A DNA stretch of 64,000 bases from Streptomyces sp. SID8374 (GCF_009865135.1 NZ_WWGH01000002.1:806001-870000); one strand, 5' to 3'. Shown: positions 28,004-37,120, counted from the first letter of the stretch. Numbers and translations are program-made. Notes: generated by a model not told the origin, from the sequence alone.

Positions 28004-29131
28004 ATGTCCGATCTGCGCGATCCCGCTCCCTACGACGCCCTGCTGCTGCTCTCCTTCGGCGGTCCCGAGGGCCCGGACGACGTGGTCCCGTTCCTGGCGA
28101 ACGTGACCCGCGGCCGGGGCATCCCCGAGGAACGGCTCAAGGAGGTCGGGCAGCACTACTTCCTCTTCGGCGGGGTCAGCCCGATCAACGCCCAGAATCG
28201 CGCGCTGCTGGACGCCCTCCGCAAGGACTTCGCCGACCACGGCCTTGACCTGCCGGTCTACTGGGGCAACCGCAACTGGGCGCCGTACCTGACCGACACC
28301 CTGCGCGAGATGACCGCCGACGGGCACCGCCGGATCGCCGTCCTCGCCACCAGCGCCTACGCCTCGTACTCGGGCTGCCGCCAGTACCGCGAGAACCTCG
28401 CCGAGTCGCTGTCCGCCCTGGAGGCGGAGGGCCTCGACGTGCCGCGCGTGGACAAGCTGCGCCACTACTTCAACCACCCCGGCTTCGTGGAGCCCATGGT
28501 CGACGGAGTGCTCGCCTCCCTCGCCGACCTCCCCGACGACGTCCGCGCGGGCGCCCACCTCGCCTTCACCACGCACTCCATCCCGACCTCGGCCGCCGAC
28601 GCCTCGGGGCCCATGGAGGCGCACGGCGAGGGCGGGGCATACGTCGCGGAGCACCTGGACGTCGCCCGGCTGATCGTGGAGGCGGTGCGCGAGGCGACCG
28701 GCGTCGACCACCCCTGGCAGCTCGTCTACCAGTCCCGCAGCGGCGCCCCGCACATCCCGTGGCTGGAGCCCGACATCTGCGACCACCTGGAGACCCTCCA
28801 CGGCGAAGGCGTCCCCGCGGTCGTGATGGCGCCCATCGGCTTCGTCTCGGACCACATGGAGGTCCTGTACGACCTCGACACCGAGGCCACCGCGAAGGCC
28901 GCCGAGCTGGGGCTGCCGGTCCGCCGGTCCGCGACGGTGGGCGACGACCCGCGCTTCGCCGCCGCCGTACGGGATCTGGTCCTGGAGCGCGCGGCGCGTG
29001 AGCGGGGGAGTGCGGTGAAGCCCTGCGTGCTGGGGTCCCTCGGCCCGTCCCACGACCTCTGTCCGGTCGGCTGCTGCCCGGCCAGGGCCCCCAAGCCCGC
29101 GGCGGCGGGCGCCGACAGCCCGTACGCGTAA
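28004..29131 (+). CDS. hemH: Ferrochelatase (coproporphyrin III type, Fe-S containing)
   Basis: 375 residues. Catalytic His191 in FTTHSIP and Glu286 in [11 protein letters not shown] are present. Cys125 (YSGCRQY) and Cys341, Cys353, Cys357 and Cys358 near the C-terminus match the pattern that binds a [2Fe-2S] cluster in actinobacterial enzymes. In actinobacteria this enzyme inserts iron into coproporphyrin III, so CpfC would be an equally good name. ATG 28004 is chosen over a longer frame because [20 protein letters not shown] is the standard start. Confidence 0.93.
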   Translation: MSDLRDPAPYDALLLLSFGGPEGPDDVVPFLANVTRGRGIPEERLKEVGQHYFLFGGVSPINAQNRALLDALRKDFADHGLDLPVYWGNRNWAPYLTDTLREMTADGHRRIAVLATSAYASYSGCRQYRENLAESLSALEAEGLDVPRVDKLRHYFNHPGFVEPMVDGVLASLADLPDDVRAGAHLAFTTHSIPTSAADASGPMEAHGEGGAYVAEHLDVARLIVEAVREATGVDHPWQLVYQSRSGAPHIPWLEPDICDHLETLHGEGVPAVVMAPIGFVSDHMEVLYDLDTEATAKAAELGLPVRRSATVGDDPRFAAAVRDLVLERAARERGSAVKPCVLGSLGPSHDLCPVGCCPARAPKPAAAGADSPYA

Positions 29132-29132
29132 C

Positions 29133-29202
29133 GCCGCTGCCGTACGCAGTTACGCGTGAAGCCGCTGCCGTACGCAGTCACGCGCAGAGCCGCTGCCGTA
29201 CG
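29133..29202. repeat. Tandem direct repeat after hemH, 28-bp unit, 2.5 copies
   Basis: GCCGCTGCCGTACGCAGT starts each unit at 29133 and 29161; the third copy (29189-29202) keeps the first 14 bases, GCCGCTGCCGTACG. Copies 1 and 2 differ by a few bases. Lies between hemH stop and the inositol phosphatase start. Confidence 0.8.
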
Positions 29203-29263
29203 TGCAGAGACCCCCGCCGTCCGCGCAAAGCCCCTGTTTCCGTCGAGTCCCCTGGGAGCCCCC

Positions 29264-30064
29264 GTGACCGACCCCGCCCTGTCCGAGCTGCTGGACCTCG
29301 CCCTGGAGGCCGCGCGCCGCGCCGGAGCCCTGCTGCGCGACGGCCGCCCCGCCGACCTGGGGGTGGCCGCGACCAAGTCCAGCCCCATCGACGTGGTCAC
29401 CGAGATGGACATCGCCGCCGAGAAGCTGATCACCGGCTACCTCTCCGACTTTCGCCCCGACGACGGCTTCCTCGGCGAGGAGGGGGCCAGCTCCCCGGGC
29501 TCCACCGGCATCCGCTGGGTCATCGACCCGCTGGACGGCACCGTGAACTACCTGTACGGCCTGCCGACCTGGGCGGTCTCCATCGCCGCCGAGCGCGACG
29601 GCGAGCGGGTCGTGGGCGTCGTCGAGGCCCCGATGCGCCGGGAGACCTACCAGGCGGTCCTGGGCGGTGGCGCGTACGCGAACGGCAACGCGCTGCGCTG
29701 CCGCCCCGCCCCGCCGCTGGACCAGGCGCTCGTCTCGACCGGCTTCAACTACGTCAGCAAGGTCCGCAGCCACCAGGCGGACGTGGCCCAGCAGCTGATC
29801 CCCAGGCTCCGGGACATCCGGCGCAGCGGTTCGGCCGCCGTCGACCTCTGCGACGTGGCGGCGGGGCGGCTGGACGGCTACTACGAGCGCGGGCTGCACC
29901 CCTGGGACCTGGCCGCGGGCGACCTGATCGCGCGGGAGGCGGGCGCGCTGACCGGCGGCCGCCCGGGGCTCCCGGCCGACGGCGACCTCACGGTGGCGGC
30001 CACCCCCGGCGTCTTCGAGCCGCTCCAGGCCGCGCTCGACGAGCTGGGCGCCTGGCACGACTGA
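29264..30064 (+). CDS. Inositol monophosphatase family protein
   Basis: 266 residues. Metal-site motifs GEEG, WVIDPLDGTVNYLYGLP and the C-terminal HPWDLAAGDLIAREAG are intact, so an active Mg2+ phosphatase on inositol-1-phosphate or a similar ester. Actinomycetes need inositol for phosphatidylinositol. The GTG at 29264 after GGGAG is chosen; the open frame upstream only translates the tandem repeats. Likely cotranscribed with hemH. Confidence 0.9.
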   Translation: MTDPALSELLDLALEAARRAGALLRDGRPADLGVAATKSSPIDVVTEMDIAAEKLITGYLSDFRPDDGFLGEEGASSPGSTGIRWVIDPLDGTVNYLYGLPTWAVSIAAERDGERVVGVVEAPMRRETYQAVLGGGAYANGNALRCRPAPPLDQALVSTGFNYVSKVRSHQADVAQQLIPRLRDIRRSGSAAVDLCDVAAGRLDGYYERGLHPWDLAAGDLIAREAGALTGGRPGLPADGDLTVAATPGVFEPLQAALDELGAWHD

Positions 30065-30106
30065 CGCCGAAGGCCCTGGTGGGAGCTGTGGGGCCGCAGG
30101 GCACAG

Positions 30107-30148
30107 CAGAGGGCCCCGGATGCCGTTGCCGGTATCCGGGGCCCTCTG
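30107..30148. terminator. Terminator after inositol monophosphatase gene
   Basis: 15-bp stem CAGAGGGCCCCGGAT and its complement around GCCGTTGCCGGT; shared with the convergent small gene. Confidence 0.82.
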
Positions 30149-30157
30149 TCGTACGGC

Positions 30158-30331
30158 TCAGACGCTTGTGGCGCCGATTTCCACGCCGTGCTCGGCCGCG
30201 AGGCGGTGCAGGTCGTCCAGCTCGCCCTGCTCGACATCCGCCAGGAAGTCGTCGCCGTCCTCGCGAGCCCGCGTGAGGTCGGACTCGGTGCTCTTGATGC
30301 GTTGCAGCAGACCTGCGGTGAAAGCGTCCAT
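30158..30331 (-). CDS. Small acidic helical protein, unknown function
   Basis: 57 residues, MDAFTAGLLQRIKS at the start and GELDDLHRLAAEHG near the end, strongly charged with a predicted helical hairpin. Not recognised beyond being of the kind conserved in Streptomyces. The ATG at 30331 is preceded by GGGGCGCAT on the coding strand, a weak ribosome site. Divergent from cutR. Confidence 0.65.
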   Translation of the reverse strand: MDAFTAGLLQRIKSTESDLTRAREDGDDFLADVEQGELDDLHRLAAEHGVEIGATSV

Positions 30332-30681
30332 GATGCGCCCCCTCATCGTGGGTCGGTGGCACGGGGGTGTGCCCGGGATTCCTCCGGCAGGGGAGCCGGA
30401 GGGGCGGGTGATCTCGCCGCTTCTCCGGGGATACGGAGCGGGGCCGTGGCATGCCATGGGCCGGGCGTGATCGCGGGTGTGAACCCCTCATCCCCATACG
30501 CAGTCTCAGAGAAACCTCAACTGACCGGTAATTCCGCCGCATTCCCCGGGTCCCATCGGCCCGAGCGCCGTCTTACCGCCGGTTTATACGCGTTGCGGGC
30601 AGGATGGACGCACACGGTCGACCTCCCCTGGGGGCCGTTCGCTGTGTGAACCCGTAGAAGGACCTAGGGAAGGACTGCGCT

Positions 30682-31335
30682 GTGCGCGTACTCGTCGTCG
30701 AGGACGAGCAGCTGCTCGCCGATGCGGTGGCCACCGGACTGCGCCGGGAGGCCATGGCCGTCGACGTCGTCTACGACGGTGCCGCGGCTCTGGAGCGCAT
30801 CGGGGTCAACGACTACGACGTCGTCGTGCTGGACCGGGACCTCCCGGTGGTGCACGGCGACGACGTCTGCCGCAAGATCGTGGAGCTCGGCATGCCCACC
30901 CGCGTGCTCATGCTCACCGCCTCCGGTGACGTCAGCGACCGGGTCGAGGGCCTGGAGCTGGGCGCCGACGACTACCTCCCCAAACCCTTCGCCTTCAGCG
31001 AGCTGACCGCCCGGGTCCGCGCGCTGGGCCGCCGTACGACGGTGGCGCTGCCCCCGGTCCTGGAGCGGGCCGGCATCAAACTCGACCCGAACCGCCGCGA
31101 GGTCTTCCGGGACGAGGTGGAGATCCAGCTCGCCCCCAAGGAGTTCGCGGTGCTGGAGGTCCTGATGCGCAGCGAGGGCGCCGTCGTCTCGGCGGAGCAG
31201 CTGCTGGAGAAGGCCTGGGACGAGAACACCGACCCCTTCACCAACGTGGTGCGGGTCACGGTCATGACGCTCCGCCGCAAGCTCGGCGAACCGCCCGTCA
31301 TCGTCACCGTGCCGGGCTCCGGATACCGGATCTGA
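30682..31335 (+). CDS. cutR: Response regulator CutR, OmpR family
   Basis: 217 residues. Receiver with acidic pocket EDE, phospho-Asp in VVVLDRDLPV and GADDYLPKPFAF, then a winged-helix output (about 125-217, ending VPGSGYRI). Pairs with the kinase that starts 5 bp downstream. CutRS is a conserved Streptomyces system reported to affect copper use, antibiotic production and secretion stress. Starts with GTG. Confidence 0.9.
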   Translation: MRVLVVEDEQLLADAVATGLRREAMAVDVVYDGAAALERIGVNDYDVVVLDRDLPVVHGDDVCRKIVELGMPTRVLMLTASGDVSDRVEGLELGADDYLPKPFAFSELTARVRALGRRTTVALPPVLERAGIKLDPNRREVFRDEVEIQLAPKEFAVLEVLMRSEGAVVSAEQLLEKAWDENTDPFTNVVRVTVMTLRRKLGEPPVIVTVPGSGYRI

Positions 31336-31340
31336 GGACC

Positions 31341-32585
31341 ATGGCCGCCACACCGCCGCCCCCCACGGCGCCCCCGAAGCCCACCTGGGAGCCCAAGCAG
31401 CAGGAGCCCCCGTACCCCTGGCTGCGCCCGACCATCCGGATACGGCTCACGCTGCTGTACGGCGGGATGTTCCTGATCGCGGGCATCCTGCTGCTCTCGA
31501 TCATCTACATGCTGGCCGCGCAGGGGCTGCACATGGGCAATGAGCTGCCGTTCAAGCTGCTGCCCGAAAGCAAGATCCAGCTCACCAACAACGCCTGTCC
31601 CGCCCTCACCCCGGGCCTCTCGGCGGACGAGGCGAACGCCGCGCTCAAGGCGTGCAACGGGGAGCAGCGCCAGCAGGCTCTGGACACCCTGCTCAACCGC
31701 TCCCTCCTCGCCCTGGTCGGCCTCAGCGTGATCGCGTTCGCCTTCGGCTACGCCATGGCCGGACGCGTCCTGTCCCCGCTCGGCCGGATCACCCGCACCG
31801 CGCGCAGGGTGGCGGGCACCGACCTGACCCGGCGGATCGAGCTGGACGGGCCGGACGACGAGCTGAAGGAGCTCGCGGACACCTTCGACGACATGCTGGA
31901 CCGGCTGGAGCGGGCGTTCACCGCGCAGCAGCGGTTCGTCGGCAACGCCTCGCACGAGCTGCGGACCCCGCTGGCGATCAACCGCACGCTGCTGGAGGTC
32001 CATCTCTCCGATCCGGAGGCACCACCGGAGCTCCAGCAGCTCGGCAAGACGCTGCTGGCCACCAACGAACGCAGTGAGCAGCTGGTCGAGGGCCTCCTGC
32101 TGCTGGCCCGCAGCGACAACCAGATCGTGGAGCGCAAACCGGTCGACCTCGCCGAGGTCGCCGACCGCGCCATCGACCAGGCACGGGCGGAGGCGATGGA
32201 GCGGAAGGTCGAGATCCGGGGCGAGCGGTCGGCCGCCGTCGTCCAGGGCAACGGGGTCCTGCTGGAGCGGATCGCGCTGAACCTCGTACAGAACGCCGTG
32301 CGCTACAACGTGGACGAGGACGGCTGGGTGGAGGTCACCACCTCCCTCCAGCCCGGCCAGGCCCTGCTGGTCGTCTCGAACACAGGTCCTGTGGTGCCGG
32401 CGTACGAGATCGACAACCTCTTCGAGCCGTTCCGGCGGCTGCGTACGGAGCGTACGGGCAGCGACAAGGGGGTCGGACTCGGCCTGTCGATCGCACGGTC
32501 CGTCGCGCGGGCCCACGGAGGCCGTATCATCGCGGAGCCCCGCGAAGGCGGCGGTCTCGTGATGCGCGTCACCCTGCCGGTCTGA
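31341..32585 (+). CDS. cutS: Sensor histidine kinase CutS
   Basis: 414 residues. A proline-rich cytoplasmic N-terminus, TM1 (about 38-60), an extracellular loop with two cysteines (NACPALTPG and KACNGEQ) that could form a disulfide, TM2 (about 118-138), HAMP, HisKA H-box FVGNASHELRTPLAINRTLL and HATPase (NLVQNAVRYN, GVGLGLSIAR). The conserved cysteine pair outside the membrane is consistent with a redox or folding signal; inference. Confidence 0.9.
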   Translation: MAATPPPPTAPPKPTWEPKQQEPPYPWLRPTIRIRLTLLYGGMFLIAGILLLSIIYMLAAQGLHMGNELPFKLLPESKIQLTNNACPALTPGLSADEANAALKACNGEQRQQALDTLLNRSLLALVGLSVIAFAFGYAMAGRVLSPLGRITRTARRVAGTDLTRRIELDGPDDELKELADTFDDMLDRLERAFTAQQRFVGNASHELRTPLAINRTLLEVHLSDPEAPPELQQLGKTLLATNERSEQLVEGLLLLARSDNQIVERKPVDLAEVADRAIDQARAEAMERKVEIRGERSAAVVQGNGVLLERIALNLVQNAVRYNVDEDGWVEVTTSLQPGQALLVVSNTGPVVPAYEIDNLFEPFRRLRTERTGSDKGVGLGLSIARSVARAHGGRIIAEPREGGGLVMRVTLPV

Positions 32586-32990
32586 GAGGCTGCACGGTGT
32601 GACTCTGCACCGAATCTTCATGTTCGCTTTGGGCGGAATTTTCAGGACCCGTTCCCGGGCGGGTCGTGTGTGATCGATCACAGGGCCCGTTTTCGGGCCG
32701 TCTACTCTCCGTGATCGCACACCGTTCGGAAAGCCGGTAATCGTCCGGGTTTTCGGAGGGGGTTATCACGGGAAGTACACGGGGTGGCGCCTGTGAACTG
32801 CGCAGTCGGGACCGTGTACGGTCCCCATCGCCACCCAAGCCGAGCCTCGCCGAGGCGGCCGGTTGGGTGTCGATTGAGTAACAGACCTTGATGTGAGGCA
32901 AAATCTCCGCCTCAGGTCGGGCACAAGTCCGGCCTCTCACGCGTTACGTGCGCTGAGACACCCGCAGACACCCAAGAGGGGGAGAGCGAC
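32586..32990. other. Intergenic region with palindrome and hairpins
   Basis: 405 bp between cutS and the DUF4193 gene. It contains TGTGATCGATCACA (32669-32682), a perfect 14-bp palindrome. A hairpin at 32832-32869 (CACCCAA / TTGGGTG outer arms, GCCTCG / CGAGGC inner) could be a cutS terminator or attenuator, and a small hairpin lies at 32894-32914 (TGAGGC/GCCTCA). No gene is supported. Confidence 0.6.
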
Positions 32991-33287
32991 ATGGCAACGG
33001 ATTACGACACCCCACGCAAGACCGACGACGACGTGGACCAGGACAGCCTCGAAGAGCTCAAGGCTCGTCGGAGCGACAAGACGGCCTCCGCCGTCGACGT
33101 CGACGAGTTCGACGCCGCCGAAGGCCTCGAACTGCCCGGTGCGGACCTCTCCAACGAGGAGCTGGCCGTCCGGGTCCTGCCCAAGCAGGCCGACGAGTTC
33201 ACCTGCATGAGCTGCTTCCTGGTGCACCACCGCAGCCAGCTGGCCCGCGAGAAGAACGGTCAGCCCATCTGCCGCGACTGCGACTGA
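32991..33287 (+). CDS. DUF4193 family zinc-ribbon-like protein
   Basis: 98 residues, acidic N-terminal half, then two CxxC pairs (TCMSCFLVHH and ICRDCD at the very end) that can bind a zinc ion. Conserved across actinobacteria and of unknown role; relatives are thought to associate with RNA polymerase or ribosomes only by analogy with other zinc ribbons. GGGGGAGAG precedes the ATG. Confidence 0.9.
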   Translation: MATDYDTPRKTDDDVDQDSLEELKARRSDKTASAVDVDEFDAAEGLELPGADLSNEELAVRVLPKQADEFTCMSCFLVHHRSQLAREKNGQPICRDCD

Positions 33288-33300
33288 GGTCGGGTCGGCC

Positions 33301-34257
33301 GTGGCAGGCGACACACCGTTCCGGAAGCGGCGCCCCTGGCGCCGGCACGGACCGGAGGCGAACGAGGGCGGCACAGGCCCGGCAGCAGGCGTCAGCCCGT
33401 CTGCCGAGCGGTCCGCCGCTCTGCCGGACCCCTCCGGTGTTTCCGGTTTCTCCGACGACGAGCGGGGCCGTTCGGCCTCGCTCGAAGTGGCGGGGGCGGC
33501 GGGCCTGCCGGACCGGAGCGAAGAGCAGGACCAGGCGGAGCCCATGACCGGGGCGGGCCGCCTGCACGCAGTGAAACGGGGGGTGCGCAGGAGCGGGGAG
33601 AGCGCCCGTGCCCTGGCCGGCCAGCTGGCCGACCGGATCATCGAAACGGCTCCCCGCGTCCCGGTGCGCGATCTCGCCACCCTGCGCGAGCAGTTCCCGG
33701 GCCTCGGGCCCGACGAGCTCGCCGACAAGCTCGTGGCGGGCGCGAGCCGGGCCAGTGCCACCGTCGGCGCGGGCATCGGCGCGGCCGCCATGCTGCCCGT
33801 ACCGCCCGCCATGCTCGCCGAGCTGGCGGCCGAGGTCACCGGCGTCGCCGCGATCGAGATGAAGCTCGTCGCCGAGCTCCACGAGGTCTACGGCCTCCGC
33901 CCGCCGGGCAACCTGGCCCAGCGCTCCACCGCGTATCTGACGTCGTGGACGGAGGAGCGCGGCATCGACGTCACCCGGCCCACCACGCTCAACGCGGCCC
34001 TGGGCGGCCAGATGAAGCGCGAGCTGCGCCAGCAGATCACCAAGCGCATGGCGCGCAATCTGCCCAACCTGATCCCGTTCATGATCGGCGCCGCCGTCGG
34101 CGCCACGATGAACCGCCGCGACACCCGCAAGCTCGCCGACCGGATCAGGAACGACCTGCGCAAGCAGCAGATCCCCTGGGACCGGCTCCCCGAGCTGCCC
34201 CCGCTGGAGCGGCCCGCCGTACCGGTCGTGCTGCCCAAGGAGATCGAGGGCGGCTGA
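33301..34257 (+). CDS. Conserved actinobacterial protein, unknown function
   Basis: 318 residues from GTG. The first 100 are disordered and charged. The rest is helical with a glycine/alanine-rich hydrophobic stretch (AGIGAAAMLPVPPAMLAELA) and a second one (LPNLIPFMIGAAVGATMN), so it may touch or span the membrane. The C-terminus is proline-rich. I cannot assign a function. It follows the DUF4193 gene by 13 bp and is likely in the same operon. Confidence 0.75.
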   Translation: MAGDTPFRKRRPWRRHGPEANEGGTGPAAGVSPSAERSAALPDPSGVSGFSDDERGRSASLEVAGAAGLPDRSEEQDQAEPMTGAGRLHAVKRGVRRSGESARALAGQLADRIIETAPRVPVRDLATLREQFPGLGPDELADKLVAGASRASATVGAGIGAAAMLPVPPAMLAELAAEVTGVAAIEMKLVAELHEVYGLRPPGNLAQRSTAYLTSWTEERGIDVTRPTTLNAALGGQMKRELRQQITKRMARNLPNLIPFMIGAAVGATMNRRDTRKLADRIRNDLRKQQIPWDRLPELPPLERPAVPVVLPKEIEGG

Positions 34258-34280
34258 ACCCCGGCCCTCCCTACAGCCCC

Positions 34281-34739
34281 TCAGGCCGTCGGCACCGCCG
34301 TCAGCGCCGCCGCCAGGCCCTTCGGGTCCCGGGTGGAGAGGAAGACGTACGGAGTCGGGTCGTCCGGGTCCGTGACCTCCACCCGCACCGCCGTCCCCAC
34401 ATAGCTGCGCAGCAGCATGAAGGCGCGCGCGTCCGCCTTGTACGTGCGCCAGGCGCGCGCCTCCTCGGCGTCCAGCACCTCGGGCTCCCCGAGCGCGGAG
34501 AGCGGAATGCGGGCGTCACCGGCGACCAGTGCCCCGGCCACCACCCGGATCCGGGCGGAGCCGTAACTGCTCACCGCGGCCGCGGCGGCCGCCGTACCGC
34601 CGACCAGCCCGGCGAGCAGCGGCAGGGTGCCGAGCGGCAGGAGCATCAGCGCACAGGCGACACCGACCCCGAAGGCGATGAACCACCAGGAACGGGGCGC
34701 GGTGAGACGTTCGTCGAAGGGCGGTGCGGAAGGCTGCAT
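34281..34739 (-). CDS. DUF3093 family membrane protein
   Basis: 152 residues. Two TM segments (about 16-32 and 36-56), then a soluble beta-rich domain (about 60-150) with DARAFMLLRSYVGTAVRVEV and a conserved STRDPKGLAAAL near the end. Matches DUF3093, found next to dut in actinomycetes. Function unknown. ATG 34739 chosen; divergent from the thioesterase gene. Confidence 0.85.
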   Translation of the reverse strand: MQPSAPPFDERLTAPRSWWFIAFGVGVACALMLLPLGTLPLLAGLVGGTAAAAAAVSSYGSARIRVVAGALVAGDARIPLSALGEPEVLDAEEARAWRTYKADARAFMLLRSYVGTAVRVEVTDPDDPTPYVFLSTRDPKGLAAALTAVPTA

Positions 34740-34797
34740 GGAGCCAAGCTTGGCACGGCGCGACCGGCACACCGCCGCGCGGGTAAGGTCTGCGCCT

Positions 34798-35382
34798 GTG
34801 AGTGGAACATCAGCAGCTCTGACACCTCCGGCCGACGCCGTCGCGCCGGTCCGGCACCCTGACGCCCCCGCCCCCGGGGAGCTCCTCGGCGCGCACTACG
34901 AGCACTGTTTCGGCTGCGGTGAGGGACAGCCCCACGGCCTGCACCTCCAGGCCCGGGCCGGTGAAGGCGTGAGCGTGACCGCCGAGTTCACCGTCAGGCC
35001 CGCCCACCAGGGCGCCCCCGGCCTCGCCCACGGCGGCGTGCTCGCCACCGCGCTGGACGAGACGCTCGGCTCGCTGAACTGGCTGCTGCGCACGATCGCG
35101 GTGACCGGCCGGCTGGAGACCGACTTCGTGCGCCCCGTGCCGGTGGACACCGTGCTGCACCTGGACGCCCGCATCACCGCCGTGCACGGCCGGAAGATCT
35201 ACTCCACGGCCACCGGCCGGATCGGCGGCCCCGAGGGCCCCGTCGCGGTCCGGGCCGATGCCCTCTTCATCGAGGTCAAGGTGGACCACTTCATCGAGAA
35301 CGGGCGGCCCGCCGAGATCCAGGCAGCCATGGCCGACCCGGACCAGGTCAAGCGTGCCCGAGCCTTCGAGGTGAACCCCTGA
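34798..35382 (+). CDS. PaaI-type hotdog-fold thioesterase
   Basis: 194 residues. Hotdog motif HGGVLATALDETLGSLNW holds the catalytic acidic residues; upstream CFGCGEGQPHGLHLQ is a typical element of actinobacterial members. Hydrolyses acyl-CoA; chain specificity unknown. GTG 34798 is the natural start. Its stop codon overlaps the dut ATG by one base. Confidence 0.87.
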   Translation: MSGTSAALTPPADAVAPVRHPDAPAPGELLGAHYEHCFGCGEGQPHGLHLQARAGEGVSVTAEFTVRPAHQGAPGLAHGGVLATALDETLGSLNWLLRTIAVTGRLETDFVRPVPVDTVLHLDARITAVHGRKIYSTATGRIGGPEGPVAVRADALFIEVKVDHFIENGRPAEIQAAMADPDQVKRARAFEVNP

Positions 35383-35909
35383 TGCGCAGCCCCGTCGACG
35401 TACTGATCCGCCTCCTCGACCCGGACGTACCGATTCCGGCGTACGGACACCCGGGGGATGCCGGGGCCGACCTGGTGACCACCGAGGCCGCCGAACTCGC
35501 CCCCGGCGAGCGCGTGGTGCTGCCCACCGGCGTCTCGATCGCGCTGCCCGACGGGTACGCCGCCTTCGTGCACCCCCGCTCCGGCCTCGCGGCCCGCTGC
35601 GGAGTGGCCCTCGTGAATGCCCCAGGGACGGTGGATGCCGGGTACCGTGGGGAGATCAAGGTGATCGTGGTCAACCTCGATCCGCGCGAGAGCGTGCGAT
35701 TCGAACGGTTCGACCGGATTGCCCAACTGGTTGTCCAGCAGGTCGAGAAGGTGCGCTTCCACGAGGTGGCGGAACTTCCCGGCTCGGCGCGGGCCGAAGG
35801 GGGCTTCGGGTCCACCGGCGGCCATGCGTCGGTGGACGTCGCCGAGGGCGGGATCACCCACGGTGGGAACAGCTACGCTTCGGTCGTATCCGACCGGGAA
35901 GGACAGTGA
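35382..35909 (+). CDS. dut: dUTP diphosphatase (dUTPase)
   Basis: 175 residues with all five trimeric-dUTPase motifs: HPGDAGADL, HPRSGLA, NAPGTVDAGYRGEIKV, RFDRIAQLVV and the C-terminal RAEGGFGSTG, which closes on the substrate. It removes dUTP and makes dUMP for thymidylate synthesis. It has a tail of about 25 residues beyond motif 5. Coupled to the thioesterase before and the DUF3710 gene after. Confidence 0.95.
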   Translation: MRSPVDVLIRLLDPDVPIPAYGHPGDAGADLVTTEAAELAPGERVVLPTGVSIALPDGYAAFVHPRSGLAARCGVALVNAPGTVDAGYRGEIKVIVVNLDPRESVRFERFDRIAQLVVQQVEKVRFHEVAELPGSARAEGGFGSTGGHASVDVAEGGITHGGNSYASVVSDREGQ

Positions 35910-35910
35910 C

Positions 35911-36678
35911 GTGTTCGGACGTCGCAAGAAGAGTGGTTCCGCCGAGGACGCGGCGGACGAGGTGCGCGAGACCGAGCAGGTCGCCGACGAGGGCACCGAC
36001 GGGGCCGCCGCAGGCGCCCGGCGGACGAATCTTCCGCCGGCCCCCCGGCCGGACGGACCCTGGGACATCTCCGAGGTCTCCCAGCCCGGCGAGGGCCGGG
36101 TCGACCTGGGCGGCATCTTCGTGCCCGGTGTCGAGGGCATGGAGCTGCGCGTAGAGGTGGCCGGGGACGCGATCGTCGCCGCCACCGTCGTGCTCCGCGA
36201 CAGCGCGGTCCAGCTGCAGGCCTTCGCGGCCCCCAAGCGGCAGGGCATCTGGGGCGAGGTCCGTGAGGAGATCGCCTCCGGCATCACCCAGCAGGGCGGC
36301 ATCATCGACGAGGTCGAGGGCCCGCTGGGCTGGGAGCTGCGCGCGCAGGTCCCCGTACAGCTCCCGGACGGCACCAACGGTGTCCAGCTGGTGCGGTTCG
36401 TCGGCGTCGACGGCCCCCGCTGGTTCCTGCGCGGGGTCATCTCGGGCCAGGGCGCGGTCCAGCCGGAGGCCGCGGGCCTGCTGGAGACGATCTTCCGGGA
36501 CACCGTGGTGGTCCGCGGGGAGGGCCCGATGGCCCCCCGCGACCCGATCGTCCTGAAGCTCCCCAACGATGCCCAGATGGTGCCCGAGGGTGTCCAGCAG
36601 GAGGAGCAGGAGGGCTCGAAGTTCTCCGGCGGCATGGGCCAGCTCCAGCGCGGACCGGAGATCACCGAGGTCCGCTAG
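35911..36678 (+). CDS. DUF3710 family protein
   Basis: 255 residues from GTG, 1 bp after the dut stop. It begins FGRRKKSG, a basic patch, then a 40-residue acidic linker, then a conserved beta-rich domain (about 55-225: ISEVSQPGEGRVDLGGIFVP, PRWFLRGVISGQGA). DUF3710 genes sit next to dut in actinobacteria; function unknown. A strong terminator follows. Confidence 0.88.
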   Translation: MFGRRKKSGSAEDAADEVRETEQVADEGTDGAAAGARRTNLPPAPRPDGPWDISEVSQPGEGRVDLGGIFVPGVEGMELRVEVAGDAIVAATVVLRDSAVQLQAFAAPKRQGIWGEVREEIASGITQQGGIIDEVEGPLGWELRAQVPVQLPDGTNGVQLVRFVGVDGPRWFLRGVISGQGAVQPEAAGLLETIFRDTVVVRGEGPMAPRDPIVLKLPNDAQMVPEGVQQEEQEGSKFSGGMGQLQRGPEITEVR

Positions 36679-36711
36679 CGGTACAGAGCGGTACGTCACC
36701 ACAGCATCGCG

Positions 36712-36752
36712 GCCGGTGGGCCGCACCCCTTCCCGGGGTGCGGCCCACCGGC
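36712..36752 (+). terminator. Terminator after dut-DUF3710
   Basis: 18-bp perfect stem GCCGGTGGGCCGCACCCC with its complement around TTCCC, followed by CTTTCC. Confidence 0.88.
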
Positions 36753-36950
36753 CTTTCCGCGTCTCCCGTCCCGTCCCGGCCCGGCCCGGTCCGCCGGCCG
36801 AGGGCGCGTATGGGGCGCGTATCGGGCACGTACGAGGAACATCAAGAGCCGGGCCGCTGCCGTAAGGAGACTGTCAACGCCGCTGGTGGGAGCCGTTCTC
36901 GGCGGTTTGCTCAGGGGGTCCGAGAAACCGAACCTCCCTAGGAGCACACG

Positions 36951-37034
36951 ATGGCCGACCTGGCCTTCGTCGCCACCACGATCGCGGTCTTCGCGCTGGT
37001 GGCCCTCATCGCCCGAGCGGTGGGCAAGCTGTGA
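36951..37034 (+). CDS. 27-residue hydrophobic microprotein upstream of kdpF
   Basis: MADLAFVATTIAVFALVALI then a short basic end. One predicted TM helix. The spacing and the CTAGGAG ribosome site are good, and its stop overlaps the kdpF GTG by 4 bases, as with a translated operon gene. I recall similar small ORFs before kdpF in other Streptomyces. It may be an added subunit or regulator of the Kdp pump; function is inferred. Confidence 0.7.
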   Translation: MADLAFVATTIAVFALVALIARAVGKL

Positions 37035-37120
37035 CCGCCGAGAACACCGTCGGCCTGATCGTGGCCGTCGCCCTGCTGGGCTACCTCGTCCTCGCCCTCC
37101 TGCGCCCGGAGAGGTTCTGA
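37031..37120 (+). CDS. kdpF: KdpF, small subunit of the K+-transporting ATPase
   Basis: 29 residues, [20 protein letters not shown] then LALLRPERF, the classic single-TM KdpF with the PERF-like end. It stabilises the KdpABC complex. GTG start overlapping the previous stop; kdpA follows after 7 bp. Confidence 0.9.
   Translation: MTAENTVGLIVAVALLGYLVLALLRPERF

Noticed and set aside
29156-29263. Longer N-terminus for the inositol monophosphatase
   Set aside because: The extension only translates the tandem repeat and has no ribosome site; GTG 29264 has one.
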